From positions 40,243 to 104,242 of the forward strand of contig WEDG01000776.1 of the NCBI GenBank assembly GCA_017591395.1: a DNA stretch of 64,000 nucleotides, in the 5' to 3' direction. The notes under the pieces were generated by a model. It made no database searches and had not been told where the DNA came from. It saw nothing but the letters and a program-made list of their open reading frames with translations. Position numbers and translations under genes: made by a program. Numbering within the stretch: position 1 is the first letter of the stretch; each line of letters starts with the position of its first letter. Positions 35,236-46,837 of this stretch are shown piece by piece. The stretch comes from Schistocephalus solidus (lineage: Eukaryota > Platyhelminthes > Cestoda > Diphyllobothriidea > Diphyllobothriidae).

Positions 35236-36095
35236 AGTTCGACCGTCGATTTCGACGAGGTCCACCGTATGCTCCACACCAGGTGGTGCAGGGACGGTGA
35301 CTTGCGCGTGAATTAGTTTTAAGTGATAGTAGCCTTGCGCTGCAGCTACCGCACTCTCTTCTCCTCCCCCACCTGAGCCTGGTCTCATGACACAGGCAAG
35401 AAGACCGGAGATGAGAGAGGTCGCAGGTGGCTGGCGCGGCTGGAGCCGCCCCTGGGCGTGCCACCACACCTGGCTCGGATCCCATGGAGTGGGAGTGCCA
35501 TAAAGGCTACATTAAGAAGGAGCCATGGCAGCCTGACTCTCAGTCCACCAGTCAGCCACTCCACACAAAACACACATTGGGCTGACCACGCGGTCCGAGT
35601 TATCCCGTCAGTTGGCAACCTTCCAAGCCACGGCTTTTAGCGCACCGTGATAGTTTCAAGCGCGTCAGATTGTTTATAGTGAGGAACATGCGCTGAGCTG
35701 TCGACCTCACTCTCTCCCCAACCCCACCATCAGACACTGTCCGAGCCGGTCAGTTGCCTGATGTGGGAGTGGGCGCATTGGCTGACGGATCGGCGTAACC
35801 GTCTTCGCGCGCCACAGCACAGCCTGGCCCCCATAACGCACACACCAGGATTCACAAACTCAGGGGATATGGAGCAGCCATCGCCGTCTGACTCCCAGTC
35901 CACTGGTCAGCCACTCGACACACACAGCACATACACTGAGCCGACGGCGTGGTCTGGTGGAAGCGTCAGATTGGCAGACTTCCCAGTCACGGTGTCTAGG
36001 AAACCGTGATATACTCTGGTTAATGGTGATTGTGAGGGTGTTGTCGATGCATTGGTGTAGGTAGTGTGCGCTGATGTAGCTTAGCCTCCGGTGGT
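35236..36095 (-). other. 3' untranslated region of LINE copy 3 with duplicated modules
   Basis: Noncoding, conserved with 18270-19110 and 21290-21970. It contains two related modules, one at about 35515-35870 and one at about 35871-36010. Each has a GGAGCCAT/GGAGCAGCCAT word, a CAGTCAGCCACTC or GGTCAGCCACTCGACAC word, a TTGGCAACCTTCCAAGCCAC or TTGGCAGACTTCCCAGTCAC word, and a CCGTGATA word. The 3' terminal part (35236-35480) is what survives in the solo fragment at 33040. Confidence 0.7.
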
Positions 36096-36869
36096 TTACC
36101 GGAGGTTGTCGTGGAGGCGCATGTGTCCTAATAGGCCAATGCGGTATGTAAATGTGCGGGAGCAGTGAGGGCAGTGAAGGCGAGCCCATCGACTGTATGT
36201 CGGAGCCCCAGGCACTGGTTCACCAGCCTCCGTGCGATGGATTCGCAAGTGACCGACCAGGCCGATGCGTGAGTTGAAGGTGCGGGCGCAGTGGGGGCAG
36301 GAGAAATCGGTAGAGGCTGGGAGGATGTCATTCATGGTAGTGGGGGTGTCAGGGGCACTATGAATGGCAGGAGCGAAGGGTGTGCATGGTGTATCGGTGT
36401 TGTCGGCATTGTGGTGTATTCCGCTGTCATGGATGCGCATGTGACCGAATAGGCCCATGCGATGAGTGAATGCGCGAGGACAGTGAGGGCAGTGGAGGTG
36501 CCGATCTCTGCTGTGTGATGGTGCTCCAGGCACTGGCTCACCGGTATCTGTACGATGGATTCGCAAGTGACCGACCAGGCCGATGCGTGAGGTGAATGTG
36601 CGGTCGCATTGAGTACAGCTTAGGAGAGATTCCCCATCGCTGATGGTGGTGGTGGTGGTAGTGAAGGCGGTGGTGGGGGTAACAGGCGATGAGTAGATGG
36701 ATGTGGTCTCTATGATGGTGGGAGTAATGGAATTGATGCCAGGAGTGAGGGTGGAGGGTTGGCAGAATTTGACGTAGAAATTGGAATTGTCGGATTGTTG
36801 GTGCATTGCGTCCGAAGATGTCCAACCAGACCGATTCGCGCGCAGAAGATGCGTTGACAGCGCGGGCAT
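36096..36869 (-). pseudogene. C2H2 zinc-finger array at the LINE C-terminus
   Basis: Counting the one that ends the reverse transcriptase frame ([20 protein letters not shown] then QC, about 36830-36890), five fingers are visible. The four in this frame are [63 protein letters not shown] and CPHCSRTFTYRIGLLGHMRL-H, each with the C-x2-C-x12-H-x3-H spacing. Fingers 2-3 and 4-5 are joined by a repeated spacer with GEPVPGAP. A Thr/Ser/Pro-rich linker of about 70 residues separates finger 1 from finger 2, and the frame changes within it. The array ends with TAA near 36096. It probably binds the element's RNA or target DNA; that role is inferred. Confidence 0.9.
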
Positions 36870-39148
36870 GTTGGCAGGGCCTGGGCATTGGCGGTGTTGG
36901 TCCGGGGCGCTGGTGACTTTCGTGCCGCTCTTTTGGCTTTGGCGGCGGCGATCCGATTGGCCTCATCGATTGCTGAACCAGTCTTAACTGATCTTCTCCA
37001 TGCCGGTCTATCCTGGGCGAGGTCCTCCCAGGTCGCCGAGTTGATTTGCAGCTGCTTCAGCGATTTCTTCAAAGTGTCCTTGTAGCGTCGTTTTTGACCT
37101 CCCTGCCGGCGAGAACCCGTAGCGACATCACCGTAGAATAGTCGTTTGGGTAGTCGCTCGTCGTCAATTCTTACCAGATGGCCGCTCCATCGCAGTTGCA
37201 CTTGCTTCAGCATGGCATGGATGCTGAGGATTCCGGTCCGCTCCAGGACTTCCGTGTCCGGGATCCTGTCTTGCCATCTCAGCTTCAGTATTCTGCGGAG
37301 GCAGCTGAGATGAAAGTGATTCAGCATCCTGGCTTGGTTCGAGTAGACGGTCAAGGTTTCCGCTCCGTAAAGGAGTGTCGTCAAGACGACGGCCTTGTAC
37401 ATCTTCAGTTTGGTGTTCAGGTGAATACCGTGGCGATTCCACACGGAGGCCTGCAGCCGGCCGAAGGCCTGAGTAGCTTTAGAGATCCGTTGGGCAACCT
37501 CGTCATCGATTCTCGTGTTTCGCGACAGTGTGCTTCCTAGATAAGCGAAGGTTTCCACGTTTTTGAGTTGAACACCGTTGACATTGATTCGAGGAGCATT
37601 GTGTTCCGCGCTGGGTGGTGGCTGGTGCATGACAACCATTTTGGCTGTACTGATTGTAAATCCAAAATCGGCGCAGCCTTCGGCGAAGAGGTCCATGCTC
37701 CTTTGCATGTCCTCCTCCGTCACGATGTTACGGGCGCAGTCGTCCGCGAAGAGCAAGCCATGGACTGTAGTCGTAGACACGCGCGTTGGAGCCTGCATAC
37801 GCCGACTGTTGAGAAGGTGCCCGTCAGTTCTGTAGGCGATGCGGATACCAGGCTGCTCATCACGGTAGGCGTCTATCAGCATAGCTGAGAACATGAGACT
37901 GAAGAGGATGGGGGCCAGTACGCAGCCCTGCTTCACTCCGTTGGTCACTGCGAATGCTTCGGATACCGTCCCATTGTCAGTGACGCGCGCCGTCATCCCG
38001 TCATGAAGCTGACGCACCATGTGCGTGAACCGCTCAGGACAACCAAATTTCTGCATGACTTTCCACAGTCCATCACGATTCACCGTGTCAAAGGCTTTCG
38101 TTAGATCCACGAAGGCAGTGTATAGGTGAGTTCGCATCTCCTGACACTTCTCTTGTAGCTGGCGGGCGGCAAAGATCATATCGGTTGTCCCGCGGTGTCG
38201 GCGGAAGCCACATTGGCTTTCCGGGAGCAGGCCCTGCTCTAGATGACCGTTAAAACGATTGAGAAGGATACGGGCGAAGATATTCCCGGCGATGTTGAGC
38301 AACGAGATGCCTCTGTGATTATCACAGAGTTGCCGGTTCCCCTTCCGTTAGTAGAGATGGACGATGTTCACGTCTTTGAAATCCTGAGGAACTTGTCCTT
38401 GGCGCCACATCTCCTGGAAGAGTGTTGTGAGTTCTGCCATCAGCCGGAGCCCACCGTGCTTGTAGACTTCCGGTGGGATTGCGTCGGATCCCGGTATTTT
38501 ACCGCTGGAAATCTGCTGCACGGCCCGGATGGTTTCTGGTAGGGAAGGCGGCAGATCCAGGTCATTGTTCGTGTTCACTTGAGGGAGCCGGTTAATGGCA
38601 GCATCGGAGATGGCTGATGAGCAATTAAGCACATTTCTAAAGTACTCGGCCCAGCGCTTTAGAATTTGCGATTTCTCTGTCAGCGGTGTTGTGCCGTCAG
38701 AGCTGAGCAGCGGTGCGGACCCCTTGATATATGGGCCGTATATGGCCTTGATGGCTTTGAAAAAGTTTTTCATTTCATTGCGGTCCGCATACCCCTGGAT
38801 TTCCTCAGCCTTTCGGATCATCCAGGCATCCTGCATCTCCCGCAGCCGTTGTTGTACAAGGCGCCGGCATCTGAAAAAGGCTGCTTTGGTGGCGTCAGTC
38901 CAAAGGTCCATGTAGGCTTTGTGTAGCCCATTCTTCTCCGCGAGTAAGTTGCTGATGTCGGCGTCATTGTCGTCAAACCAGTCCTGGTGTCGACGGTGTG
39001 CGCGTCCGATTACATCGAGGGCGGTTGACTGGATGACATTTCGCAGGTGACACCATCGTGTCTCCACGGTAGCGTTAACATCTGGAGCATGCAGGTCCTC
39101 CAGTTTCTCGGTTATTTGGTTGCTGAAATCAAAACAGTGAGCAGGCAA
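36730..39148 (-). pseudogene. Zinc-finger LINE reverse transcriptase, one in-frame stop
   Basis: A single frame from about 39148 to 36710 is broken only by TAA at 38348-38350. Blocks appear in order: ISSGKIPGSDAIPPEVYKHG (palm entry), [37 protein letters not shown] (first catalytic Asp), [30 protein letters not shown] (catalytic Asp pair), [20 protein letters not shown], the [15 protein letters not shown] connection, and [20 protein letters not shown]. The frame then runs straight into a basic linker ([13 protein letters not shown]) and the first zinc finger, so reverse transcriptase and finger are one polypeptide. The LFADD motif and overall order suit the RTE-related group, placed by family knowledge only. 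Confidence 0.88.
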
Positions 39149-39149
39149 A

Positions 39150-39997
39150 TTTAATAAAAAGAGTATTTAACTTACATGGCGGCCTCTTACCTTGGGGCCT
39201 TCGTCGGGGTTGCAGTCGGAGCCTCATCTGGGAGATGACGAGGCGGTGATCTGTCCAACCATCGGCATCGCCTTGGTTACCAGCACGTCCTGTCGATCTC
39301 ACCTCCGGACGAGAACATAGTCCAGCAGATGCCAGCGCCGCGACTGAGGGTGCATCCATGTGGCCTTCTCCCGCGTCGGAAGGCGGAAGAAGGTGTTGGT
39401 CAGCAGGAGCCGGTGTTCTGCACACGTGCGCAGAATAAGGAGGCCGTTATCGTTGCAGCTACCGAGACCGTGGGGACCCAGCACTCCCTGCCAGACAGCG
39501 TGGTCCGTCCCGACGCGGGCATTGAAGTCACCAAGGACAATCAACTTGTCCTCTTTCGGCACAGTCGCCAGCAAGGTGTGCAGGTCGTCGTAGAATTTGT
39601 CCTTCGCCGCATCAGAGCTCGTCATTGGGGGAGCGTAGGCGCTGATGATGGTGGCGAACTGGTCTCCCCGAAGAGGCAGGCGGAGGCTCATCAGGCGATC
39701 ATTGATACCCTGCGGCAGACAGGGCAGACGTCCCACGATGTCGTTACGGATGGCAAAGGCAACACCAGCGTCGCGTCGCTCTGCCTTTGGCCGGCCGCTC
39801 CAGAAGAAGGTGTAGCCGGCCCCCACCTCCTCCAGCTGACCCTGCTCAGAGAATCGGGTCTCGCTGAGAGCAGCAATGTCCACCTTGTAGCGCGCCAGTT
39901 CCAGAGCGACTAGCGCCGTCCTCCGTTCCGGCCGGTTGCTCCTAGGATTGTCTAAAAGTGAACGAACATTCCAGGCTGCTAGTGTGAGTGGACTCAC
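39150..39997 (-). pseudogene. Zinc-finger LINE endonuclease domain, minor lesions
   Basis: APE-type endonuclease blocks appear in order: [12 protein letters not shown] (Asn), [13 protein letters not shown] (Glu), [31 protein letters not shown] (metal-binding Asp/Asn), [32 protein letters not shown], then, after a TGA and a one-base shift, GWTDHRLVISQMRLRLQP with the catalytic Asp-His. The frame opens without an ATG near 40050. Its job would be nicking the target DNA. Everything needed for catalysis is present, but the product is interrupted near its end. Confidence 0.85.
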
Positions 39998-41020
39998 CCG
40001 AGCAGCCTGGAGAGTATGGCGAGGGGATGGGGACGTGGGGTATTGTTGTTTGTTTTAGTTTTACGACCGCGTAGTTTGCGATCTGCGAGCCGCGGCCGGC
40101 TGCAGAAGACGTGAGACCCAGCATTTTTTAGGGCACATTTTCTAGCCCCTTCCTCCACGAGGAGGCAAGCAGTGCTATCCCTAAATAGGGCTGCTCGTAC
40201 ATCCCTGACGGCTGCTGAACTCCACTATGGGTCACGGATTTGTTTTAGTGGGAGAACGACCCGAGTTAGTCTGGGCCGCCTTCGGGGTTGCTATCGCCCC
40301 CACCGTAGGACTTTTTGAGAAGGGGTGGGAGGTGGGAAGTTCGGGAGTCAGACATACCGGGTGTGGAGGCACACACAACACCGGAGACCCTCACCTGGTT
40401 TAGCCCGCCGGTCGTGACGGTTGCCCGGGGTGTGGCCGCTGGGAAGAACCCAACTTCGAGGAGCCACAGGTGAGAGTTGGGTACCAGTTAGAGGCGGCCA
40501 CAGGAGCATTCACCACCTGTACGAGACAAATGGAGCGACCAAATGCTATCTGTGTGGTGCTACCCCTAACGAGCACCCCTACACCCCAGCGCTGTCTAGG
40601 CACAGTGCATTACACACACGTGGATCCTTATCAAGATAGCCTCCTTACAACCCCCACAACGTCAGTCAGCCAAAACTGAGACTTTATCTCCCCACCCCAC
40701 GTGCCCAGCACTACGTGACTCAGGGCTCCGGCGGCGCTGACCAAGAGGCCTCGCTTAGCCTACTGACGGTTGCGAGGCTCACACCTCCTATGCGGCATAC
40801 GCTCGGGCGTGCATGCGACGGCGTGCGAAGGTTTGGCCGGACATGCATCGAACCTGTCCGTCGGTCTATCCCGGCAGCAGGCCAATCGGAGGATGCAATG
40901 GAAAGGTGAACGGACACATGCCCACGGGCTCAGCGGCCGAATAGGCATAGCCAGGCCGGTGCGATCGATAGACGTCTCGTGTGCAAGGCCTCCCTTTCGC
41001 GAAGGGCTGTGGTGGCGACT
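39998..41020 (-). other. GC-rich 5' leader of LINE copy 3
   Basis: Upstream of the endonuclease frame, GC content stays high until about 41020 and then drops sharply. The leader holds several short open frames on both strands but none with a recognisable domain. A promoter within it would be expected for this type of element; I cannot point to one. Confidence 0.5.
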
Positions 41021-42384
41021 TTGTACTCCATTCTCCAGTCTAAGAATGTTTCAGCTGCAAAACCGAGGTTTCACTAACTTTTTACGGCCATGGGCTGTAA
41101 CCACAGCCACCTGGTTTCTGATGTTGTCTCAGATTTCAGCTGTTACAAGCATCTTTTCGAATATGTTTGGGACAAGACTTTGTAGGTTTGGCGTTGCTTG
41201 TACGCACGATTCTTAGTGCACCATGCAACTTTGTCACTTTGCCAGTTGTTAAGCGCCTTTATCCTAATCGTATTTCGAGTACTATTCAAAAAACCACTTA
41301 AACTTTTCTCCTAATCTTGATCCATCTATACACAAAAAAGCTCACTGAATTTCATGTCTCAATCGTATTGCTCTCAGTTTTATCTGTAGAAATTGCAAAT
41401 TCAGACAAGTGATTCCTTTTTGGTATGCGTGTACAAAAGTCGTGCCTCGTTTTGGTCCGATCCTAATATTACAATTAACGCCTGAATTTTCAGCTTTTTA
41501 ATGTTGTGCTTAGACGATTTAAACTGACCTAACTCTTTATGAAGTGTATATGGCCAGTCTCGTAAAGTGCGGTTTAGGATGCCAGTTCGTCTCGGGACTG
41601 CGTGCACTTACACTGAAACGAACTGTATGGAGACCAAGAAAAATTAACCAGAACTCAGAAATCGATGCTATGAGAGGATGCACTTTCGACCCACCATCTT
41701 CATATTGTTAAAAAAAATTAAGAAATAAAAAGAATGGTTTTTTAATCAATGTATGCACTCATATTGTCGACAAGAACGTAATATGCGACTGAACTCAGGG
41801 AACAAAGGATATGTCAGCGTATAATACGCGACCGTACTAGATGCCAACGTAATCCTTATTCTATCCATTGTGCTCGTTAGGGTTAGCATTTTTTGCCGGG
41901 TTAATAGGGTCACACAATCTTTTGTTGGCGGTAGGACGACCGAAGTATCGGGTCAAATGGTTACTTTCCAAGCGGTGGCTATTAGGATACCGCAGTAGTT
42001 TCAAAAAGCATCCGTTTTGCTTTGATAACGGAAAAACGCGCAGAGCGGGTCTCACTCTTACTCCCGTCGAGAGTTTGAGTAAAAGTGGGTCATGGCACCT
42101 AGGAATGACATCGGGCATATTGGTCGGCGTGAGGTAAATCCACTGGATCTTGCAATCCGCACACTTGTCGGGGCAAAAAACTATTGTGCAACCCTATTAA
42201 CCCTGCAACGACTGCTAACCATAACGAAAACAATGGATAGGGATAGGATTAGGTTAGCGCTCTCCATTTCTTCATTTATCACCATCCACAAACATCTTAT
42301 AACCAGCGGTCCCGTATTACCAACTGACTTATCCTTTGTCCCCTGAGTTGGGTCACCTAGTACGTTCTTGCCAATACAATTTTA
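41021..42384. other. Noncoding DNA
   Basis: No gene recognised. The frames at 41861-42137 have no known motif. Confidence 0.4.
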
Positions 42385-43255
42385 CCATTTCAGTCTCGCC
42401 TTGTTCAGTGCGGTGGCGTGAAAGTCTGGTAATCAGGAGTCAGTGAAATCTTGAAAGGCCTGTTTTACAGCGTTGTCTGAATTTAATTGTTTTGCCTATA
42501 CAAAAGTTATCCAAATTCCGGAGGAAGTGGTAGTCGGTGGGGCAATATCTGCTGAGTATGGTGGATGATGGAGAACTTCAACTGCATTCCTGTAGTTTGG
42601 TCACTGTCATTAGTACGATGTGCAGTCTAGCGTTGTCTTACAATAGAATAGGAGTCGATCGATTGATCAATTCGCGTTGTTTTTGTGTAAGTTTTTGGAT
42701 CATTTGGACCAGCTGGTTGCAGTGTACTTCTGCCACGATCGATGAATCAGATTTCATGCAATCACAATGAATCACACCCGCGACAGATCACCAAACATTT
42801 GTTGGTTTTGTGTTTTGGTGGCTAGTCCTTGTGCAACCACTGTGCTGAACGTTTACCGTTATCTTATTGGTTCCATTTATTTATCACACGTTGCAATTCG
42901 ATTGAAAAAAAATTTTCGTGACGAGAAAGCAGCATTAGGCAAGCTTGCAAACGTTGCTGTTCCTGCTTTTCATTCAGTTCCCGTGGAACCCACATATCCC
43001 TTTTTTTCATTTTATTGACTTCAGCTAAGTGAGTTAATATTGTTTGCTTGCTAACATCAAACAGCATCGATAACTAATGTGCACTTTGAGATAGATATGA
43101 CTCAACGGTAACTTTCAGTCCGTCATCACCAACCGTTGATTGTGGCCGATCACGTGGCTCATTCAGGAGATTAAATTTATCAGAACGAAATACCGCAAAC
43201 TAATTGTATACTGCCTGCTGTGTAGCAATATTAGAGCAAAATTAAAAAAAATTAC
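42385..43255 (-). pseudogene. mariner-family transposase, broken
   Basis: On the minus strand, DNA-binding remnants (NEPRDRPQSTVGDDGLKVTV near 43110-43170) lead to VSKQTILTHLAEVNKMKKRD and WVPRELNEKQ (42960-43060), the linker motif of mariner transposases. Further on come LVQMIQKLTQKQRELINRS, a stop, DNARLHI with the second catalytic Asp (codon 42637-42635), HHPPYSAD in a shifted frame, and PTDYHFLRNLDNF with the third Asp (codon 42535-42533). The two Asp codons are 34 codons apart, close to the D,D34D signature allowing for an indel. The region of the first Asp is not recognisable. Many stops and shifts make it a fossil. Confidence 0.85.
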
Positions 43256-43599
43256 GTCTTGGCTGCGATACTTTATTGCCACCTAAGAACTTATATTTCA
43301 TAAGTGTAGGACTTTCCGACTTTTTAATCTTTAAACCAGAACATGAATTATAATAATCTAATATCGGTCAGGCCATTCTGCGCATAAGCTGCATCATTGT
43401 ACGGAGGAAAATGGGTTGTGTTTCTGTTCTAAGTTAGGTTTCTCCATAAGTAAATGGGAATGGGGATAAATCTCACTCGATCGAGGGTGCCACTTTGATG
43501 AGTACTTATCCACCCCTGGAACCATCCTTCGAGTAAAGTACATAGACAAACAGACGGATAGTTTGAACCCGCTGCGACAAGATCGTGACGATACCTCGG
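43256..43599. other. Noncoding DNA
   Basis: No feature recognised; it could include a mariner end, but I could not find paired terminal repeats. Confidence 0.3.
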
Positions 43600-43930
43600 G
43601 CCATCCAAGGAAGACAAGTGGGATGGTTTGGATCCGTTTTTCGTCGTCCGCCTAATGATATAAGTGTTTATGTCCCCTATTTGCCGCCGCTGCCCACTTT
43701 GAGGTGTCAAATAGGAGGAGAGTTAAAAAAACTAACTCAACAGGGTACGACAAGACATGGCGTGCTTCTGGGACCTCCTGTGTTCAAAAACCGTATATCG
43801 TCACGCGTGGAGCGATGGAATTCGTCACATCATCTAGACCAACCGGACCTGACATTATCGCAGCTGTACCAAGTACAACTTGCCAGACCACCCGGACTCT
43901 TGTTGTGGCTATAGCAGAGCGCATCTGCAA
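43600..43930 (+). pseudogene. Fragment of a LINE C-terminal domain
   Basis: The frame reads VGWFGSVFRRPPNDISVYV and then PLPTLRCQIGGELKK, which resembles the C-terminal segment found after the reverse transcriptase in several flatworm LINEs (a G-H-V-x-R-x-P-x-D block followed by a GGQ-x-K-x-W block). A later part (LGPPVFKNRISSRVERWN) fits the same region. No reverse transcriptase core is visible nearby, so it would be an old severed fragment. The match is from memory of the family pattern and is modest. Confidence 0.4.
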
Positions 43931-46494
43931 CTAGAATTGATATCCATTATTTCCACTCCTAATTTGTTGCCGCAGTAAGTGTCGATTGCTCTACTTAAGG
44001 TAGATGCGATAACCATCGTCACATATTCAGTGTCCATATTCACTTGGTAAGCCATAGGGGCGCAAAAACTTTCATGTTGACATCGTCGTTGTTTCCCTGC
44101 ACATATATCCCACAGCCTTGGCAGTAAAGAACATCAACTATAAGCTTTCTGTAAAATTCATTCCACCGCTCTCAGCACACGCTTATATCTAAGCCTCTGT
44201 AGAATGCTACCCTCGGTTGGACAAGTTCTAGGACTAGGCACCTCATTTCGCACGATTTATAGTCAACAACTAACAAATATCGATTCATTTTAGCGTTTAC
44301 CGCTCCATCTTATTTCGGTTTGGCTGGTCGAGGAGTTCAAACATACTTTCAAAAAATTGGACGTAAAAACCACACGAAGTTTTGGCAGTACCTACGTGAC
44401 CAAGGCGACGCACACCGCCTGCAGACACTGCACCTCTGCGTACGTGACCAGGTCGCCGCGAGGCATGTGGAACGGCCTTGCACAACCTTGCTCCTCGCTG
44501 GTTTTGATTGGCTGACAGTACGCGTGCCTGGTTGTTGACTCGCCTGTTTCCTTCTCTCGTCTTCGGATTGGAACCAAATTAAACAATGGAGTAGGACAGC
44601 GCACCAATACCACAGGTTCACCGCCAACTTGCGAGATATCCATGTTTTTTCCTTTAATTAGACATCTATACTAGCAAATGGTCATATCCTGCGGAATATG
44701 CAAATCCTCTCGCTTATTGATGGCAGCTGTAAGGCCCTAATTTTCCAACGCTTTTGGTGCATTTAGTGTGCTCTCTCTCTTCTCGTCCTGTATATTCTAA
44801 ACATTGGGAACACAGGTGTTTTAAAGTTTTCGTATAAATCTCAAAAGCTGGCTAAGCATGTCAAAGTTTGTTGAAGTAATGAAATCCAAATACGCGCTGC
44901 ACACACAATTCAGGACTGACTACGGGGCTTAGTGGCTGCATCACAGCATGCCCATACCGGTGGAGATACGTATAAAACCAGGTACCTTGATCATACCACT
45001 TGGTTAGCCGGCATTTTGCTACTCCTCGGCTAGCAGTCATCAAATGTGACTAGAGAACGATGAGCTTGCTGGAAATGCACATTTACGTTGAATTAAAGTT
45101 ATTCTGTTTTATGCACTGTTCGCCAGTCATCGAATAGAAATTAGCTAAAAGTACGTTTTGGACTTATGTTATGATCGAGTGGATAAAATTCGTTCGCGAC
45201 CTACTACCGAACCTGTCTAAACTGAGAAATCGATGTTCTGTTCTCTTCCCGACACAACTATTCTTTCGAAGTCACAATGCTATCCTGTAGAGAAAAGGTG
45301 TGTTAGACAATCGGGGTGCGGACGACAGTTAAATCAAAGCAATGGACAGCGAAATATTTAGGTGAACGCAGGACCATCACTCTGTGATGACTGCAACGAT
45401 ATAAAACAATGCGTTCCGGACGGAAGTGTCCAACCGTAATAGCTGGGTGAAATCAGTGGAGGCGCGCGGTACGATCGCGTTGCACCATATGCCAGTTTAT
45501 AACGTGATAGTAGCTTTAGAGCATCCGTCCGTACTGTATGAATACGGTTTAGGAGCAGAGAAATCGTTTAAAGTGTTGTGGTCGAATGAAAATCAGAAAC
45601 TAGCCCGCCAAGATTGAACTATGCGACGGTATATGTGTAGTTTCTTCCACACAAAAATAGTTGTAATGATGAGTCACGGGCTCGCATGAGAGGGAGTAGC
45701 AGATAAGACCGGATTCGGGATTCTAAAAACGAACGAGTCCGTGGTATAATGAGTGTCTGGATTGTTTGCGATGGTTCCATCCATCTTTGGGCAGATGTCT
45801 GCAGGTCAAGGAGTAGCAGTCTGGTTTGCCTTGCTGAGATCGTCAATAAATTACGCCGTAGGAGCTACCCTGATTGCATCTGCTTTCAATATTTTAGAGG
45901 CCACTTCTATTCATGTATGTGCGATATGAGCCTGCGTTCGCGCACAGAATGCGATACACTATCCCGGACGTCTCCTTGGGATTCAATCGGTCCTAGTTGA
46001 TTGTGCGACGGAAGGACGAAATCTCACAGGCGACTACGGACGCCTTTGACACGTTTTTCGGGTTAAACTTCGCCGCTACCAAGATGATTGACACACCAGA
46101 AGCAAGAAAAGCCACGAACTAAGTGAAGCGCGGGTCTCGAGTGAGAACTCAGTCGATCGGTGCATCGATCTGACGCTGTGATAAAATCTTCTGCGCATTT
46201 GCCTCCACAGCTGCAGCTCTGGTTGTTGATTGGCTTATAGGCCCTATAACTATTGCTTGTCCCGTTTATACTACTGCCTCTAAGGATGGACTGTTTTAAG
46301 AGTTCTAAAGCTCTGTAAATGAAATAAATATTTCAGGTTATTGTCGAGTCTTATTCTTTGCGCGTGAAATTAGTATTCTAAAGACTTGTCTTTCACCGTG
46401 CAACAACGCACAGTTGGAAGCCTACTGATTGATTACCTAATAATAGTGTTCACCAACCCTTTGCGCAAAAGAAAACTCACACCAGATTGGCAGA
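43931..46494. other. Noncoding DNA
   Basis: Nothing supportable. Both strands of 44300-44640 are open because of somewhat higher GC, but show no motif. The frame at 45426-45617 is short and unrecognised. Confidence 0.4.
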
Positions 46495-46662
46495 AGACCA
46501 GTACTAAAAAAGACAAGGGAGACTGGGATGGTACTTCTGGCTTATTAGGCGTCATAAGCCAGTCATACCCAACTCCAGGTGGTGCAACACCCGGGGATCG
46601 AACCCGTGACCTGGTGGTTAGAAGTCCAAAGTTCTGAACACTGAGCCACAGTCTTGTTGTCT
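46495..46662 (-). mobile_element. SINE copy, 5' half
   Basis: The reverse complement starts CAAGACTGTGGCTCAGTGTT (A-box side), has a B box GGTTCGATCCCC at about 46594-46605, then CACCACCTGGAGTTGGGTAT and a CCCAGTCTCCCTTGTCTTTT body, where it stops. It lacks the 3' half. Confidence 0.85.
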
Positions 46663-46689
46663 AATCGATTTCGATACTGAATATTGACA

Positions 46690-46800
46690 GTGGTGGATGA
46701 GCACTCACTAATCGGTTACGGGACTTAATCGTCCCGTTGTGTCTTTAGGGCTCATTCTCGAGTCCCGACAGCAGCGCCCATCAACCATTGTCACTGTTCC
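46690..46800 (-). mobile_element. SINE fragment, 3' half
   Basis: The reverse complement has GGCGCTGCTGTCGGGACTCG and GAATGAGCCCTAAAGACACA, ending GGTTAGTGAGTGCTCATCC-like (minus strand: AACCGATTAGTGAGTGCTCA). It matches the end of the copy at 46838-47085 in the opposite orientation. Confidence 0.75.
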
Positions 46801-46837
46801 CGATCTAAACCGAAAAGAAAACGAGCCCATGGTTTAA

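Larger units (their letters stand above)
35236..41020 (-). mobile_element. Zinc-finger RTE-like LINE, copy 3 (nearly full length)
   Basis: A minus-strand element of about 5.8 kb: a GC-rich 5' leader (39998 to about 41020), an APE-type endonuclease, a reverse transcriptase, a five-finger C2H2 array and a 3' untranslated region. Only a handful of lesions separate it from one long open frame: a TGA plus a frameshift near 39270-39300, a frameshift near 39160, a TAA at 38348-38350, and a shift near 36710-36800. It is the youngest-looking copy in the window. The 5' limit is inferred from a sharp fall in GC content, and the 3' limit from the point where homology to copy 1 begins. Confidence 0.85.

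Noticed and set aside
36096..36869. A host zinc-finger transcription factor gene
   Set aside because: The fingers follow a LINE reverse transcriptase in the same orientation, one finger is in its frame, and the same order recurs in two other LINE copies.
39130..39190. A GT-AG intron inside the LINE copy 3 (GTAAGT ... TTGATTTCAG on the minus strand)
   Set aside because: The stretch between aligns as coding sequence (KLNT ... PAHCFDFSNQ) with one small frameshift, so it is damaged coding DNA that happens to resemble splice sites.
44297..44643. Coding potential on both strands
   Set aside because: Overlapping open frames on both strands in a GC-richer patch without motifs are most likely chance.
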